Of a DNA stretch of 64,000 nt, positions 19,562 through 27,626 are shown piece after piece. Each line of letters begins with the position of its first letter. Position 1 is the first letter of the stretch. The notes under the pieces are model-generated. The model had not been told where the DNA came from. It did not search any database and saw only the letters and a program-made list of their open reading frames with translations. Source of the DNA: an uncultured Pelagibacteraceae bacterium (GTDB lineage: Bacteria; Pseudomonadota; Alphaproteobacteria; Pelagibacterales; Pelagibacteraceae); assembly GCA_902560075.1 (NCBI GenBank), contig CACEKE010000001.1, positions 62,001 to 126,000 of the forward strand, read 5' to 3'. Position numbers and translations under genes: made by a program.

Positions 19562-19610
19562 TTGATTTGTAATCAATAGGTCCGCGGTTCGAATCCGTGC
19601 GGGGGCACCA
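19562..19610 (+). repeat. attR-type repeat (orphan trnT 3' half)
   Basis: 49 bp identical to the 3' part of trnT. No 5' half, D-arm or acceptor 5' strand precedes it, so it cannot fold as a tRNA. The next gene to the right (19619-20656) ends 8 bp beyond it, so before integration that gene's stop codon lay 8 bp from the tRNA CCA. Confidence 0.9.
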
Positions 19611-19618
19611 CTAAAAAA

Positions 19619-20656
19619 TTATTCTAAAGCTTTTCCAACAATTGTTGCAGAACCTTCTAATCTCTCTATAGACTCAATATAAACCTGTGTTTGACTTTTA
19701 CCACCAAGTGGTGCCATTGTGCCTGTACCGGCTTCAAGGTCATGTGCACCCTCAATAATGATCTGTCCATTTCCTGTTGATCCAGAAGCATCAACAGTTG
19801 TAAATTTCCCGTAGAAAAACAATCTTTTATCTGCATCAGGGTTATTTGTGTCATGGTTATACCAGTCCATTAACTCTTGTTTGCTTTTACAACCAGTATC
19901 ACAAGTATAATTAGCTGCAAGTTCAGTTGGTGAAATTTGCATTGATGAATTTACATCTACAAATTCGTCGAAGTCTGTGTTTCCATCTGACTTTAAACCT
20001 CTAACCGTAGATGCTACAACTGGTAGAGATGTTATTCCTGCTGTTCCGGTGTTCCATTCATGTTGAACTTGTGATGCACCTTTTAAAGTTATTCTTGTGT
20101 ACATATCTGCACTCATTTCTTTTTTGTTAAAGTTAACATAAACTTTTCCTCTTCCCTCTTGAACTGCGTCTGCAAATACATCTGAAGTAGATGGTTTATT
20201 ATAAGTTAATCCATTAGATCCTGTCTCAACTCTTTCTAATGTAAACCAACCAGAGTCATAAACAACTACATCCTGATCTAATGTCATTACATAATCATGA
20301 TCTTTTTCTTCTATGTTATCTGTCATTTTTTCCATTGCTTTAGCAATTTCTTTAGAGTCTGATGATGAAGAATTTGATAAAGCTGATAAAGCACCCTCGT
20401 CGACTTTTAAATCTAATTTTTCAGCATTTTCTTTTATATCTTGTTTTAAATTTGTTGAATTTATTAAATTAGATGTAACATTTTGAGAGTTGTTTATAAC
20501 ATTGCTTGAATTAACTACGGAATGACTCATTGAGCTGGACATTTGATTTACTATGTTTGTTGTAGCGGGAGTTGGTGTCGATACAACAGCATAAGAATAA
20601 CTAAAATAAGTAATTATAAATAAAGTTGATTTGATTATAGTTTTAAAATTTTTCAT
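19619..20656 (-). CDS. Exported protein of unknown function, third gene of the envelope operon
   Basis: 345 residues with a signal peptide (about 1-23, ending SYSYA). A low-complexity serine/asparagine-rich segment follows (about 30-70, repeated SSxVINNSQNVTSN-like text), then a short predicted helix (DSKEIAKAMEKMTDNI), and from about residue 115 a beta-rich domain with many V/T/G strands and one cysteine pair (YTCDTGCKS). I recognise no family. The start abuts the stop of the FecR-domain gene, so it is the last gene of a three-gene operon. An exported, beta-rich, Ser/Asn-linker protein encoded with an outer-membrane barrel is a plausible surface or cargo protein; this is inference. Confidence 0.75.
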   Translation of the reverse strand: MKNFKTIIKSTLFIITYFSYSYAVVSTPTPATTNIVNQMSSSMSHSVVNSSNVINNSQNVTSNLINSTNLKQDIKENAEKLDLKVDEGALSALSNSSSSDSKEIAKAMEKMTDNIEEKDHDYVMTLDQDVVVYDSGWFTLERVETGSNGLTYNKPSTSDVFADAVQEGRGKVYVNFNKKEMSADMYTRITLKGASQVQHEWNTGTAGITSLPVVASTVRGLKSDGNTDFDEFVDVNSSMQISPTELAANYTCDTGCKSKQELMDWYNHDTNNPDADKRLFFYGKFTTVDASGSTGNGQIIIEGAHDLEAGTGTMAPLGGKSQTQVYIESIERLEGSATIVGKALE

Positions 20657-21226
20657 TTAATTTTTTACCATTGCTTGAAAACCAGGTTTAGTTATATCAG
20701 TCATATTTATTCCATCTGAAAGTTGAACATTGCCAGGGATCATTCCTAAAGTATTGTCAGGTCCCGGGCCTAATAATAAAACTGTACTTTCTTTATCTGA
20801 ATTTGAAGATACAAGAAATTCTGTTCCTCTTGCGCCTAATGTTCCAGCTGGCATTTTAACCTCTAGGTTATCTGGATTTTTCTTGCTGATTTTTCCAGTA
20901 ATAAACTTAACTGTTCCTGACTTTATATTTGTGACAAAATTTCCATCATTAGTTTTTGGGTCATAAACAAAATCATCTATTGTTAATTCAGTATTTTCTC
21001 CAACTGTCATTACTGTTTCATCTAAAAATAATATCTGAGCATTAGATTTTGACTTTACAAATATTGTATCGCCAAAAAATACTTTGGAACCGTTTATTAA
21101 TTTTTCATTTTTTTGATTGTTTATATCTCCAACGGCAACCCCAATCACACCTATGAATTCACTACTAATAGATTTAGATATAAAGCTTAAAAAAATAAAA
21201 ATTGTTAATAAAAATTTTTTATTCAT
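20657..21226 (-). CDS. FecR-domain periplasmic protein
   Basis: 189 residues with a signal peptide (about 1-21). The FecR domain is recognisable: an N-terminal FIGVIGVAVGDI strand, a GSKVFFGDTIFVKSKSNAQILFLDETVMTVGENTELTIDDF core (about 46-86), and a later KMPAGTLGARGTEFLV segment (about 123-138). Stand-alone FecR domains without the TonB-signalling transmembrane helix are common in exported proteins next to outer-membrane or autotransporter-like genes. There is no sigma factor or FecA-like receptor here, so iron signalling is not supported. Its start overlaps the upstream TPR-barrel gene by 8 bp and its stop abuts the next gene. Confidence 0.82.
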   Translation of the reverse strand: MNKKFLLTIFIFLSFISKSISSEFIGVIGVAVGDINNQKNEKLINGSKVFFGDTIFVKSKSNAQILFLDETVMTVGENTELTIDDFVYDPKTNDGNFVTNIKSGTVKFITGKISKKNPDNLEVKMPAGTLGARGTEFLVSSNSDKESTVLLLGPGPDNTLGMIPGNVQLSDGINMTDITKPGFQAMVKN

Positions 21227-22601
21227 TAAAATTTACTCTTTTTGTTATCCCTATAGTTTTAAATGCTCTTTTAATTTCGTAGTTTGGTAAGCTTGAGTTT
21301 ATATTAGATTCCCTAAAACTTATAGTATAAAAAAATGTATTATCTTTATTTATCTTTCGTAAAAAAGGTAATATTTGATTTATATCACCTCTCAAAGAAA
21401 TATTTGTTACTAAACTTCTGTCATTTCTATAACGCAACATAGATATAGCATTATTTTTAGCTTGATAAGCATTATATAAATAAGTTGCTGATGCTGATAA
21501 AGTTCCAAATGAAAAAATTCTAGAGGCTCGAAAATTTACACCATTAGATTCGTAAGTATGAAATTCTTTTGCATGATCTGTTTTGCCATATATTAATTTT
21601 GTACTTATTTGTGTTCTATTAGATATGTTATGATTTAGTCTGATTGATGCAGAGTAAACCTCATTATTATTGTTATCACCTGCCTCTTTAAACAATTGAA
21701 TACCTGCTACTACAGGATTTGGTCTTGAATGATATCTTGAGTCTGAATAGCTCAAAGCATAATTTAAATTAAATTTATCATTAAATATATATGTATTATT
21801 AATTCCTACCCCTTTTACCTGATAATCCTCTTGTCTTCTGTAGTTTGGATTATTGAAATAAATATATGGGGAAAAATAATGATTTTTGTAAGCTTTAAAA
21901 TAACTTATTGAGCTTGAATATATATCACTCTCACCTTTGTGTTTTTTGTTGTTGGTATTAAAAGTTGATCCAAGATTTAAATACAAAGAAGAAGTTTGAT
22001 CTAAAATTCTTCCTATAGTAAGTGAAGTACCCCTTGTGTAAGTTTTATCGTATTCCATAGTGCTTTTGTGATGTCCGCTATCATTTGCTGTAAAGGGCAA
22101 TAATGTTTCATTATCGTCATTATCAACAGCTAAAGTTTTTCCAGATTTAGTTCTGCCGCTTATATTATCCTCTTCAGTTCCTGAGTAGGTAAAATCCATG
22201 TATGCAAACCATTTTTTTGGCTTTTCTTCCTCAAATTTTTCATTAGTTAACAACTCAGCAATTAATCTCCTCGTCTCATCAGAAGTATTGGGATCGTTAA
22301 GCATAGTGCTAACCATCAAATCAACTTTTACTTTTGAGTCCATTTTTAACAAAATAGATAAAAGATATAATTTAATATCTGCATTTTTTGGGTAAAGCAT
22401 ACTTAGTCTTTCTAATGTTGCTATTGTTGATTTAATATTTCCAGATTTTTCTTGCTGCTTTGCGTAATTTAAATTCAATTCTAAATCTGTTGGATTATCT
22501 AATATTTCTTTATATGTAATAATTGAAGACATAGCTTTTGAATTAAAATTTAATAATAAAGTGATAATTAAACTTAAAAGCTTAGCATTTTTTATATTCA
22601 T
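21219..22601 (-). CDS. TPR plus outer-membrane beta-barrel protein
   Basis: 460 residues: a signal peptide (about 1-23); a helical region with TPR character (LELNLNYAKQQEKSGNIKSTIATLERLSMLYPKNADIKLYLL, about 38-80); then from about residue 125 to the end alternating aromatic/hydrophobic strands separated by polar turns (WFAYMDFTYSGT, SLYLNLGSTFN, HYFSPYIYFNN), typical of an outer-membrane barrel. The N-terminal TPR plus C-terminal barrel order resembles the SLAM/DUF560 class, which moves proteins across the outer membrane. Whether this is a true member cannot be decided by eye. It is the first gene of the operon that continues with the FecR-domain protein and the unknown exported protein. Confidence 0.7.
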   Translation of the reverse strand: MNIKNAKLLSLIITLLLNFNSKAMSSIITYKEILDNPTDLELNLNYAKQQEKSGNIKSTIATLERLSMLYPKNADIKLYLLSILLKMDSKVKVDLMVSTMLNDPNTSDETRRLIAELLTNEKFEEEKPKKWFAYMDFTYSGTEEDNISGRTKSGKTLAVDNDDNETLLPFTANDSGHHKSTMEYDKTYTRGTSLTIGRILDQTSSLYLNLGSTFNTNNKKHKGESDIYSSSISYFKAYKNHYFSPYIYFNNPNYRRQEDYQVKGVGINNTYIFNDKFNLNYALSYSDSRYHSRPNPVVAGIQLFKEAGDNNNNEVYSASIRLNHNISNRTQISTKLIYGKTDHAKEFHTYESNGVNFRASRIFSFGTLSASATYLYNAYQAKNNAISMLRYRNDRSLVTNISLRGDINQILPFLRKINKDNTFFYTISFRESNINSSLPNYEIKRAFKTIGITKRVNFNE

Positions 22602-22646
22602 AAAATTTTGTATTTTAACCTTATACTAATAGAAATTTTAAGATAA

Positions 22647-23438
22647 CTATTTTATGTCGCGACGAAGTTGTTCTATTTTGATTTTTTTTTGTAGACTTCG
22701 ATTTTTGTCATATAAAAGATTGAATTTTATTTTTCTGTTAGTTCTAACAGAAATTGTTTTTGCATTTCTCACTTCCACGTTATCGGCTACAGCACTTAAT
22801 GGTCTCTTTTTAAAATTTAAATTTTTAATCAATATCTTTGATTTATCACTAATAATTTTACCCTTCCATCTTCTAGGTCTAAATGCACTAATTGGAGATA
22901 TAGATAATTTTTTTGAATTTAAACTTAATATAGGTCCATGTACTGACAAATTATAAGCCGTACTACCTGCCGGAGTTGAGACTAAAACACCATCAGACAT
23001 TAATTCTTTTATTATTGGTTTTGAGCCATTATAAATTGAAATTGATGCTGCTTGTCTACTTTGTCTTAAAATTGAAACTTCGTTAATTGCAAGATGTTTT
23101 TTAACTTTATTATTTTTATTTTTAACATTCATTTCTAAAGGAGATATTGAAATTAGTTTTGAATTATTTAGTTTATTTAATAAATTTTTTGTAGAGAACT
23201 TATTCATTAGAAAGCCATAATTCCCGGAGTTAATTCCATAAAAATATTTTTTTTTACTTATATGCTTTTTTAAAGTTTGCAACATGAAACCATCACCACC
23301 TATTACTATTACAATGTTAAATTTGTGTTTAAAGTTTTTAAGAACTTTCTTAGATATAATATTTTTAATTTTAATGGATTTCTTGTTGTTATCTGAAATT
23401 ATTTGTACTTTATTTTTATTTATTAAATTAGTTTTCAT
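22647..23438 (-). CDS. nadK: NAD kinase
   Basis: 263 residues. The nucleotide-binding GGDG is at 47-50, followed by INSGNYGFLMN, the NEVSILR segment and the diagnostic SDGVLVSTPAGSTAYNLSVHGPIL stretch (about 148-171). The enzyme phosphorylates NAD to NADP in the cytoplasm and is essential. The C-terminal tail is unusually lysine-rich. It sits 6 bp downstream of the Gfo/Idh/MocA gene, so it appears to share a message with the deoxysugar genes. This is an odd location and probably reflects a later insertion in front of it. Confidence 0.92.
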   Translation of the reverse strand: MKTNLINKNKVQIISDNNKKSIKIKNIISKKVLKNFKHKFNIVIVIGGDGFMLQTLKKHISKKKYFYGINSGNYGFLMNKFSTKNLLNKLNNSKLISISPLEMNVKNKNNKVKKHLAINEVSILRQSRQAASISIYNGSKPIIKELMSDGVLVSTPAGSTAYNLSVHGPILSLNSKKLSISPISAFRPRRWKGKIISDKSKILIKNLNFKKRPLSAVADNVEVRNAKTISVRTNRKIKFNLLYDKNRSLQKKIKIEQLRRDIK

Positions 23439-23444
23439 ACATAA

Positions 23445-24383
23445 TCATTTAATACTACTAAACGTATTTATCAATTTAATTTGGTTGGATATTCTTTTTC
23501 TATGGTGATTTTGAAAAGATAATTTTTTAAAATTTCTAAGGATTTCGTTAAACATGTTCTCAAAATGATTTTCATTACTATTAAACTCAATTGACTTAAT
23601 TTTGTTGTTTTCAAATATTTTGATGTAAGTGGGTTGATTTTTTAATTTGCTGAAAAATCTATCAATATAAATGCTTGAATTATTGAAAAAAAATTCAATA
23701 TTATTTGTATAATTTTGTCCTTCTCCCCAAAAATAAAATCTGTTAAAGTTTTTATTTTTTATTACAAAGTATCCTTTTAAGTCTACTTTTTTTCTAATTT
23801 TTAATTGTTCTATTTTCTTTTTATTTATTGAGGTGTTGTTAAATAAATAGTTTTCAACTGATATCTGGTATACTGCTGCATCATAAAAGAAACCGCCACC
23901 TAATTTTTTTTTATATCTTTGATTATTTTTGTTTAGTGAAGGGAATCTAAAGTTTGATACTATGTATCTTAGTTTTCCTCTTTTTTTTTCATTTATTAAT
24001 TTTTTTAATTTATAAAAAAGAGGATGATATAAATACATAAAAGATTCAAAAATAAGTTTTTTTTTCTTTTTCGATAAAGTTAATATTTCTTTTAATTTAT
24101 TATCACTAGTCACAAATGGTTTTTCACAAATTACATGAAAACCATATTTTAATGATTTAATGATATACCTTTCATGTAGTTTGTTAGGACAACTTATGTA
24201 TACAAAATCAAACTTTTCTTTAAAAAATTTGTCTTCATTAAATGTTTTATAAATTTTAAATTTTTTTTTTTTATTTCGTAAGATGCCCCCAATTTTAAAA
24301 GAGCTATTGTTTGCTAAAACCGGTATTATATTTTTTTCGAAGTGATATCCGGGACCAATAATTCCTATTGTTTTTTTAATCAT
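23445..24383 (-). CDS. Gfo/Idh/MocA-family oxidoreductase, probable NDP-sugar 3-ketoreductase
   Basis: 312 residues. The N-terminal Rossmann fold begins IGIIGPGYHFEKNIIP. The family motif ICEKPFV (about 89-95, with the EKP lysine) and the C-terminal segment GGGFFYDAAVYQISVENYLF (about 162-181) are present. The next gene upstream in the operon (3 bp) is an NDP-hexose 2,3-dehydratase. In 2-deoxysugar pathways the dehydratase product is reduced at C3 by members of this family (TylC1/SpnN type), so that role is inferred here from adjacency. The protein is very lysine/asparagine-rich. Confidence 0.8.
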   Translation of the reverse strand: MIKKTIGIIGPGYHFEKNIIPVLANNSSFKIGGILRNKKKKFKIYKTFNEDKFFKEKFDFVYISCPNKLHERYIIKSLKYGFHVICEKPFVTSDNKLKEILTLSKKKKKLIFESFMYLYHPLFYKLKKLINEKKRGKLRYIVSNFRFPSLNKNNQRYKKKLGGGFFYDAAVYQISVENYLFNNTSINKKKIEQLKIRKKVDLKGYFVIKNKNFNRFYFWGEGQNYTNNIEFFFNNSSIYIDRFFSKLKNQPTYIKIFENNKIKSIEFNSNENHFENMFNEILRNFKKLSFQNHHRKRISNQIKLINTFSSIK

Positions 24384-24386
24384 AAT

Positions 24387-25148
24387 TTATAACAAACTTA
24401 GTATAGCTCTTAAGTGTGGGCCTACTATTGGTCCATGTTTAATTAACTTGTCGATTTCCCAAAGAGTTAACCATTTATATCTTTTACTTGGTAGCTCTGG
24501 TTTTCCATTATACTCAATAATCCAATGTAAATTTCTTTTTTTAAACAATCTTCCACCATCCTCGGTCACCCATAATTTCTTTATTGTGCTAAAATTTTTT
24601 TTAAAATATTTATTTAAAACTTTATTTCTCTCGCCATGGTGCACTCGGTCAAGATTTGAATATGTTCCTTGCAATGAAGGACTTAATTGTATGTCGTTAT
24701 AGTTACCTGGTTCGTATTTGGCATCTATTAAATAGTGTGGAATATAGTTTATTTTACATCTTACCAATCCAATTATACCACCCTTATAACCAACTTGTGT
24801 TAAGAAAGGCTGATCCCAACTAGAAATTTCTCTATTTGACTTACTTACTCTCTTTCCTTCAACAATAAAAAATTTTTTACTTTGATGTATTATGATGCCT
24901 TTTTTTTTATTGTAACTCCATTTGTTGAGCTTTTCTAAATGAATATTTTTAACTACACTCTTTTCTGTTTTTCTAACGTTTTGATACCAATTAATAATAT
25001 TTTTAATATCTGAGTTCTTCCAATTATATAATTTTTCTATTGTGTTCTCGTATAGGATTTGATTTTTTTTATAAAAAATTTTATTCTTTTTTAAATAGTT
25101 TAAATAATCGCTTAACATTGTTTGATATTTCATTTTATTTAATTTCAT
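24387..25148 (-). CDS. NDP-hexose 2,3-dehydratase family protein, half-size
   Basis: 253 residues. The family is recognisable from SWDQPFLTQVGYKGGIIGLV (about 109-128), the AKYEPGNYNDIQLSPSLQGTYSN stretch (about 143-165), VTEDGGRLFKK, and the C-terminal WLTLWEIDKLIKHGPIVGPHLRAILSLL. Characterised members (EvaA, TylX3, SpnO) remove water across C2-C3 of dTDP-4-keto-6-deoxyglucose and are about 450-480 residues, built of two homologous halves. This protein has one unit only, with an intact start and stop, so it may work as a dimer. It lies 3 bp before the presumed 3-ketoreductase and 4 bp after a GT17 gene. Alternative start: ATG at codon 6. Confidence 0.75.
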   Translation of the reverse strand: MKLNKMKYQTMLSDYLNYLKKNKIFYKKNQILYENTIEKLYNWKNSDIKNIINWYQNVRKTEKSVVKNIHLEKLNKWSYNKKKGIIIHQSKKFFIVEGKRVSKSNREISSWDQPFLTQVGYKGGIIGLVRCKINYIPHYLIDAKYEPGNYNDIQLSPSLQGTYSNLDRVHHGERNKVLNKYFKKNFSTIKKLWVTEDGGRLFKKRNLHWIIEYNGKPELPSKRYKWLTLWEIDKLIKHGPIVGPHLRAILSLL

Positions 25149-25152
25149 AAAA

Positions 25153-26034
25153 TTATTTATCTAGCCAATTGACATATTTGTTTAAATTATCAGATACATA
25201 TTTTGGTAATTCGTCTTTGGCCAGTTTTGATAAGTTAATACTTGGGTCATCTGGTTTTCTATTATGTGCAAAAATAACTTTTTTTTCATTAATCATTGAT
25301 TTTATATCTTTTAAACCTATTCCACTATCCTCAATTTCATTATGGTGCCCAAAGTTAAGCATTTTATCCTCTATTTCTTCAGGAGATTTTAAATTTGAAA
25401 AATGCCAACCCCCATCTTCAATAATTTTTATATTCATATATTTGGTTTTAGAAAAAAAAGTATCCAATCGCCATATCGGATATTTTTTTGGCTTTATATA
25501 TTTTAGCCACGTTGGGCTGAGTAAATTTTTAATTTTACAAGCTCTTGTTCCATACCATGGGTGTAAATCGTAATATAAATTAAACTTAAAATAACACAAT
25601 TTAAGTTTAGCAATTAAAATATTATTTTTAATGTTTTTAAAGTTAAAATTTTCGTATTTAGGTATTTCATCACTATCATTAAGGGTAAATATATCTTCTT
25701 GGTTAGCATCTTTTAAACATTCAACTGCAGTATCATAAGATTGTTCTATCCTTTTTAAACTATTTAATCTTTTTTGATTACTTTGATTTTGCAATGAATC
25801 AGATTTATTAATCTCAATTATTCCATCAGGTTCATTATCAATAACTTTATATATAATTTTATCTTTAAATTTTTTATAATTTTCAATATCAAAATTTAAA
25901 CTTTTTTTTTTGCCACTGTGGGAATGTCTAGCCTCAATCACTATAAACTTATCCACATATTGATTTAAGACATTGAGCCTAAGATCAAATAGCATAGGCT
26001 CATTGTAATATGTGATACAATCAAAAATTTTCAT
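25153..26034 (-). CDS. Glycosyltransferase family 17 protein
   Basis: 293 residues. The GT17 signature opens the protein (MKIFDCITYYNEPMLFDLRLNVL) and continues with VIEARHSHSGKKK (about 33-45), the NDSDEIPK metal/nucleotide-binding segment (about 119-126) and the C-terminal EDGGWHFSNL motif (about 206-215). GT17 was defined on beta-1,4-N-acetylglucosaminyltransferase III; bacterial members lie in surface-polysaccharide loci and their substrates are mostly unknown. The start codon is only 8 nt from the trnL CCA end, so after tRNA 3' processing the message would be almost leaderless. It begins the GT17-dehydratase-reductase-nadK operon. Confidence 0.85.
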   Translation of the reverse strand: MKIFDCITYYNEPMLFDLRLNVLNQYVDKFIVIEARHSHSGKKKSLNFDIENYKKFKDKIIYKVIDNEPDGIIEINKSDSLQNQSNQKRLNSLKRIEQSYDTAVECLKDANQEDIFTLNDSDEIPKYENFNFKNIKNNILIAKLKLCYFKFNLYYDLHPWYGTRACKIKNLLSPTWLKYIKPKKYPIWRLDTFFSKTKYMNIKIIEDGGWHFSNLKSPEEIEDKMLNFGHHNEIEDSGIGLKDIKSMINEKKVIFAHNRKPDDPSINLSKLAKDELPKYVSDNLNKYVNWLDK

Positions 26035-26042
26035 TTAGTGAG

Positions 26043-26128
26043 TGGTGCCCTCGGCCAGACTCGAACTGGCACTCCCAAAAGGGCAAGGATTTTAAGTCCT
26101 TTGTGTCTACCAATTTCACCACGAGGGC
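26043..26128 (-). tRNA. trnL: tRNA-Leu (anticodon TAA)
   Basis: 86 nt with an encoded CCA and a class II long variable arm (GCCCTTTTGGGAGT region). The acceptor stem GCCCTCG/CGAGGGC is perfect. The anticodon arm AAGGA-CTTAAAA-TCCTT gives TAA. It lies 8 bp before the GT17 start, so tRNA and sugar genes are probably one transcript. No second copy of its 3' end is visible in the window. Confidence 0.97.
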
Positions 26129-26214
26129 ATGAGTTATTTTCATGAGTGTTTATGCTAATATTTATAATTGAACAAGGAGAATAAGTAAATTTTTTTTATT
26201 TTATCTCACTATCG

Positions 26215-26230
26215 TCTAGTCTACGTCTAG
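26215..26230 (+). repeat. GTCTA tandem repeat, left copy (with 28388-28402)
   Basis: TCTAGTCTACGTCTAG consists of three GTCTA-like units and matches TCTAGTCTATGTCTA at 28388-28402 in 14 of 15 aligned positions, same orientation. The two copies bracket the HIT, HNH, 57-aa and pilin genes. It lies in the 120-bp gap between trnL and the HIT gene, which otherwise shows nothing I can name. Confidence 0.5.
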
Positions 26231-26248
26231 TTGTCCTATAAAATCCTA

Positions 26249-26629
26249 TTAATATTTTTGCTTAGATGGAATTACGCCTCTCACCCCACCTCTTGGATCA
26301 GTAACATCACCATTACGTCTTGGGATTAAATGAATATGAAGATGCATTACAGTTTGACCTGCACTTTCACCTTGATTTATACCGATATTAAATCCTGTTA
26401 TAGAATTATCTTCATCCATTAAACTTTTTTTTTGGGATTTGATTATATTATTTAGTTGGACAATATCTTTATCCTCTAAATCAAAATATGTTTTGTCATG
26501 CTCATTTAATATAATTAAGGTATGATCTTTGGTTACCGGATAGGCATCTCTAATTACATAAAAAGTTTCATCTTCAAAAATTATATTTAATTTGCTCTTA
26601 TTGCAGAAAATACAGTTATTTTGTTCCAT
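26249..26629 (-). CDS. HIT-family nucleotide hydrolase/transferase
   Basis: 126 residues, the normal size for a stand-alone HIT protein. The Cys pair CIFCNK is at 6-11, the substrate segment PVTKDHTLII at 31-40 and the catalytic histidine triad HLHIHLIPRR at 96-104 (H96, H98, H100). HIT proteins hydrolyse or transfer nucleoside monophosphates (AMP-lysine, Ap4A and related substrates); the exact substrate is not predictable. It overlaps the 3' end of the HNH gene by 14 bp, which implies translational coupling. Confidence 0.9.
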   Translation of the reverse strand: MEQNNCIFCNKSKLNIIFEDETFYVIRDAYPVTKDHTLIILNEHDKTYFDLEDKDIVQLNNIIKSQKKSLMDEDNSITGFNIGINQGESAGQTVMHLHIHLIPRRNGDVTDPRGGVRGVIPSKQKY

Positions 26630-27626
26630 TATTTAATACTGTTAGAAATCTTTTAAAAAACAAGTCTTTTTCTCTATTGTATTTTTTATCACCCATCCAA
26701 TAGTTTCTACCATAAACTTGTTTTGCATTTTCATAATGTTTCATCAAATTCTTTCTTCTTAAGGATTTTGTTGAGCCTAAAGAGGCTATAATTTTAGCTT
26801 TCCAGGGATGGCTGCTTCCAATTATATTTTCATTTCTACAAAACAGTTTTTCAATATAGTGAGGACCTACTAAGCTATCAAGCTTACTGCTATTACACAA
26901 ACTATGACTAACTGTTAAATTCCACTCTTCATCATGATTAAGCAAATCTCTCTGAATTAGATGTTCAACTGGAGCAGTTTCATCTCCAAATAACTCCTCA
27001 CCACATAAAAAACAAATATTAGACTGATATGCTAAAAGAAAATCACGCTGGTTTGACAAATCAGTTCGATCATATCCTTTAATTAAATAAATATTTCTAA
27101 TATCATTTTCTAACTTAAAGTTATCTCTTTTAATTAAATAAGCACCCTCAAGCATATTGTGTTTCATTTCTGCCTCTTTAAACAAACTGTTCATTTGCTT
27201 TTCTGGTATGTCAAAAAGGTTATCTTTTAAGATTAGTTTTTTACCAAAATCATATTCATAAAAGTAATTTTTCAATGTTTCTTTATCTTTACCAAAAGCC
27301 TGGAATCTGGGAATAACATCATTGAAACCATCTTTTCCAATTTCACTAATTGCTTGATCGTAATCAATTCGATTATTTTGTAATTTATAAAATATCGTTT
27401 CTTGAACTGATCTTCTAAAAGGATTACTTTGTTGAGGTCTTGGATTGTTCTTTAATCTATCATTATAAATTTTGAAGTACTGCTCTGATAAATCTTGCCA
27501 ACTGACTATAGATTGCTTTTTAGTATAAAAGTTAGCTAAGGTTTTGAACAATGCAATTTTATGAGTACCCGCATTTAAACCATATAAAAGAATGGCTTGT
27601 GCCCAATCATAATTGGTAAATTTCAT
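26616..27626 (-). CDS. HNH endonuclease-domain protein
   Basis: 336 residues. About 200 N-terminal residues form a mostly helical domain I do not recognise. The HNH module spans about 203-248: a zinc-type CFLCG (C205, C208), the first metal-binding EH (E221-H222, where most members have DH), N236, and SHSLCNSSK (H241, C244, N245). A lysine-rich tail follows. Such proteins cut DNA and are common in restriction and phage-defence loci. Here the gene is coupled on both sides: its start shares one base with the stop of a 57-aa ORF, and its end overlaps the HIT gene by 14 bp. A defence role is inference. Confidence 0.8.
   Translation of the reverse strand: MKFTNYDWAQAILLYGLNAGTHKIALFKTLANFYTKKQSIVSWQDLSEQYFKIYNDRLKNNPRPQQSNPFRRSVQETIFYKLQNNRIDYDQAISEIGKDGFNDVIPRFQAFGKDKETLKNYFYEYDFGKKLILKDNLFDIPEKQMNSLFKEAEMKHNMLEGAYLIKRDNFKLENDIRNIYLIKGYDRTDLSNQRDFLLAYQSNICFLCGEELFGDETAPVEHLIQRDLLNHDEEWNLTVSHSLCNSSKLDSLVGPHYIEKLFCRNENIIGSSHPWKAKIIASLGSTKSLRRKNLMKHYENAKQVYGRNYWMGDKKYNREKDLFFKRFLTVLNNGTK

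Larger units (their letters stand above)
18022..19610. mobile_element. Miniature trnT-integrated element without its own recombinase
   Basis: The 49 bases from the anticodon stem of trnT to its CCA end (18022-18070) recur exactly at 19562-19610 in the same orientation, 1540 bp away. This is the footprint of site-specific integration by a tyrosine recombinase into a tRNA gene with crossover around the anticodon loop. The unique DNA between the repeats is only 1491 bp. It carries two overlapping minus-strand genes (an Ivy-like protein and a lipoprotein) and no integrase. Inside the ends are a 12-bp inverted repeat pair and a 17-bp direct repeat pair that could be arm sites for a recombinase. 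The chromosomal junction is CCA followed by CTAAAAAA at 19611. The duplication is seen directly; mobilisation in trans is inference. Confidence 0.85.

Noticed and set aside
19562-19610. Second tRNA-Thr gene
   Set aside because: Only the 3' 49 bases are present; no D-arm or 5' acceptor strand precedes it, so it is an integration footprint.
20657-22601. FecIR-type iron-signalling system
   Set aside because: No sigma factor, no TonB-dependent receptor and no anti-sigma transmembrane helix; the FecR domain is a stand-alone exported protein.
22647-26042. trnL-integrated island covering nadK to GT17
   Set aside because: No duplicate of the trnL 3' end is visible to the left, and nadK is a core gene.
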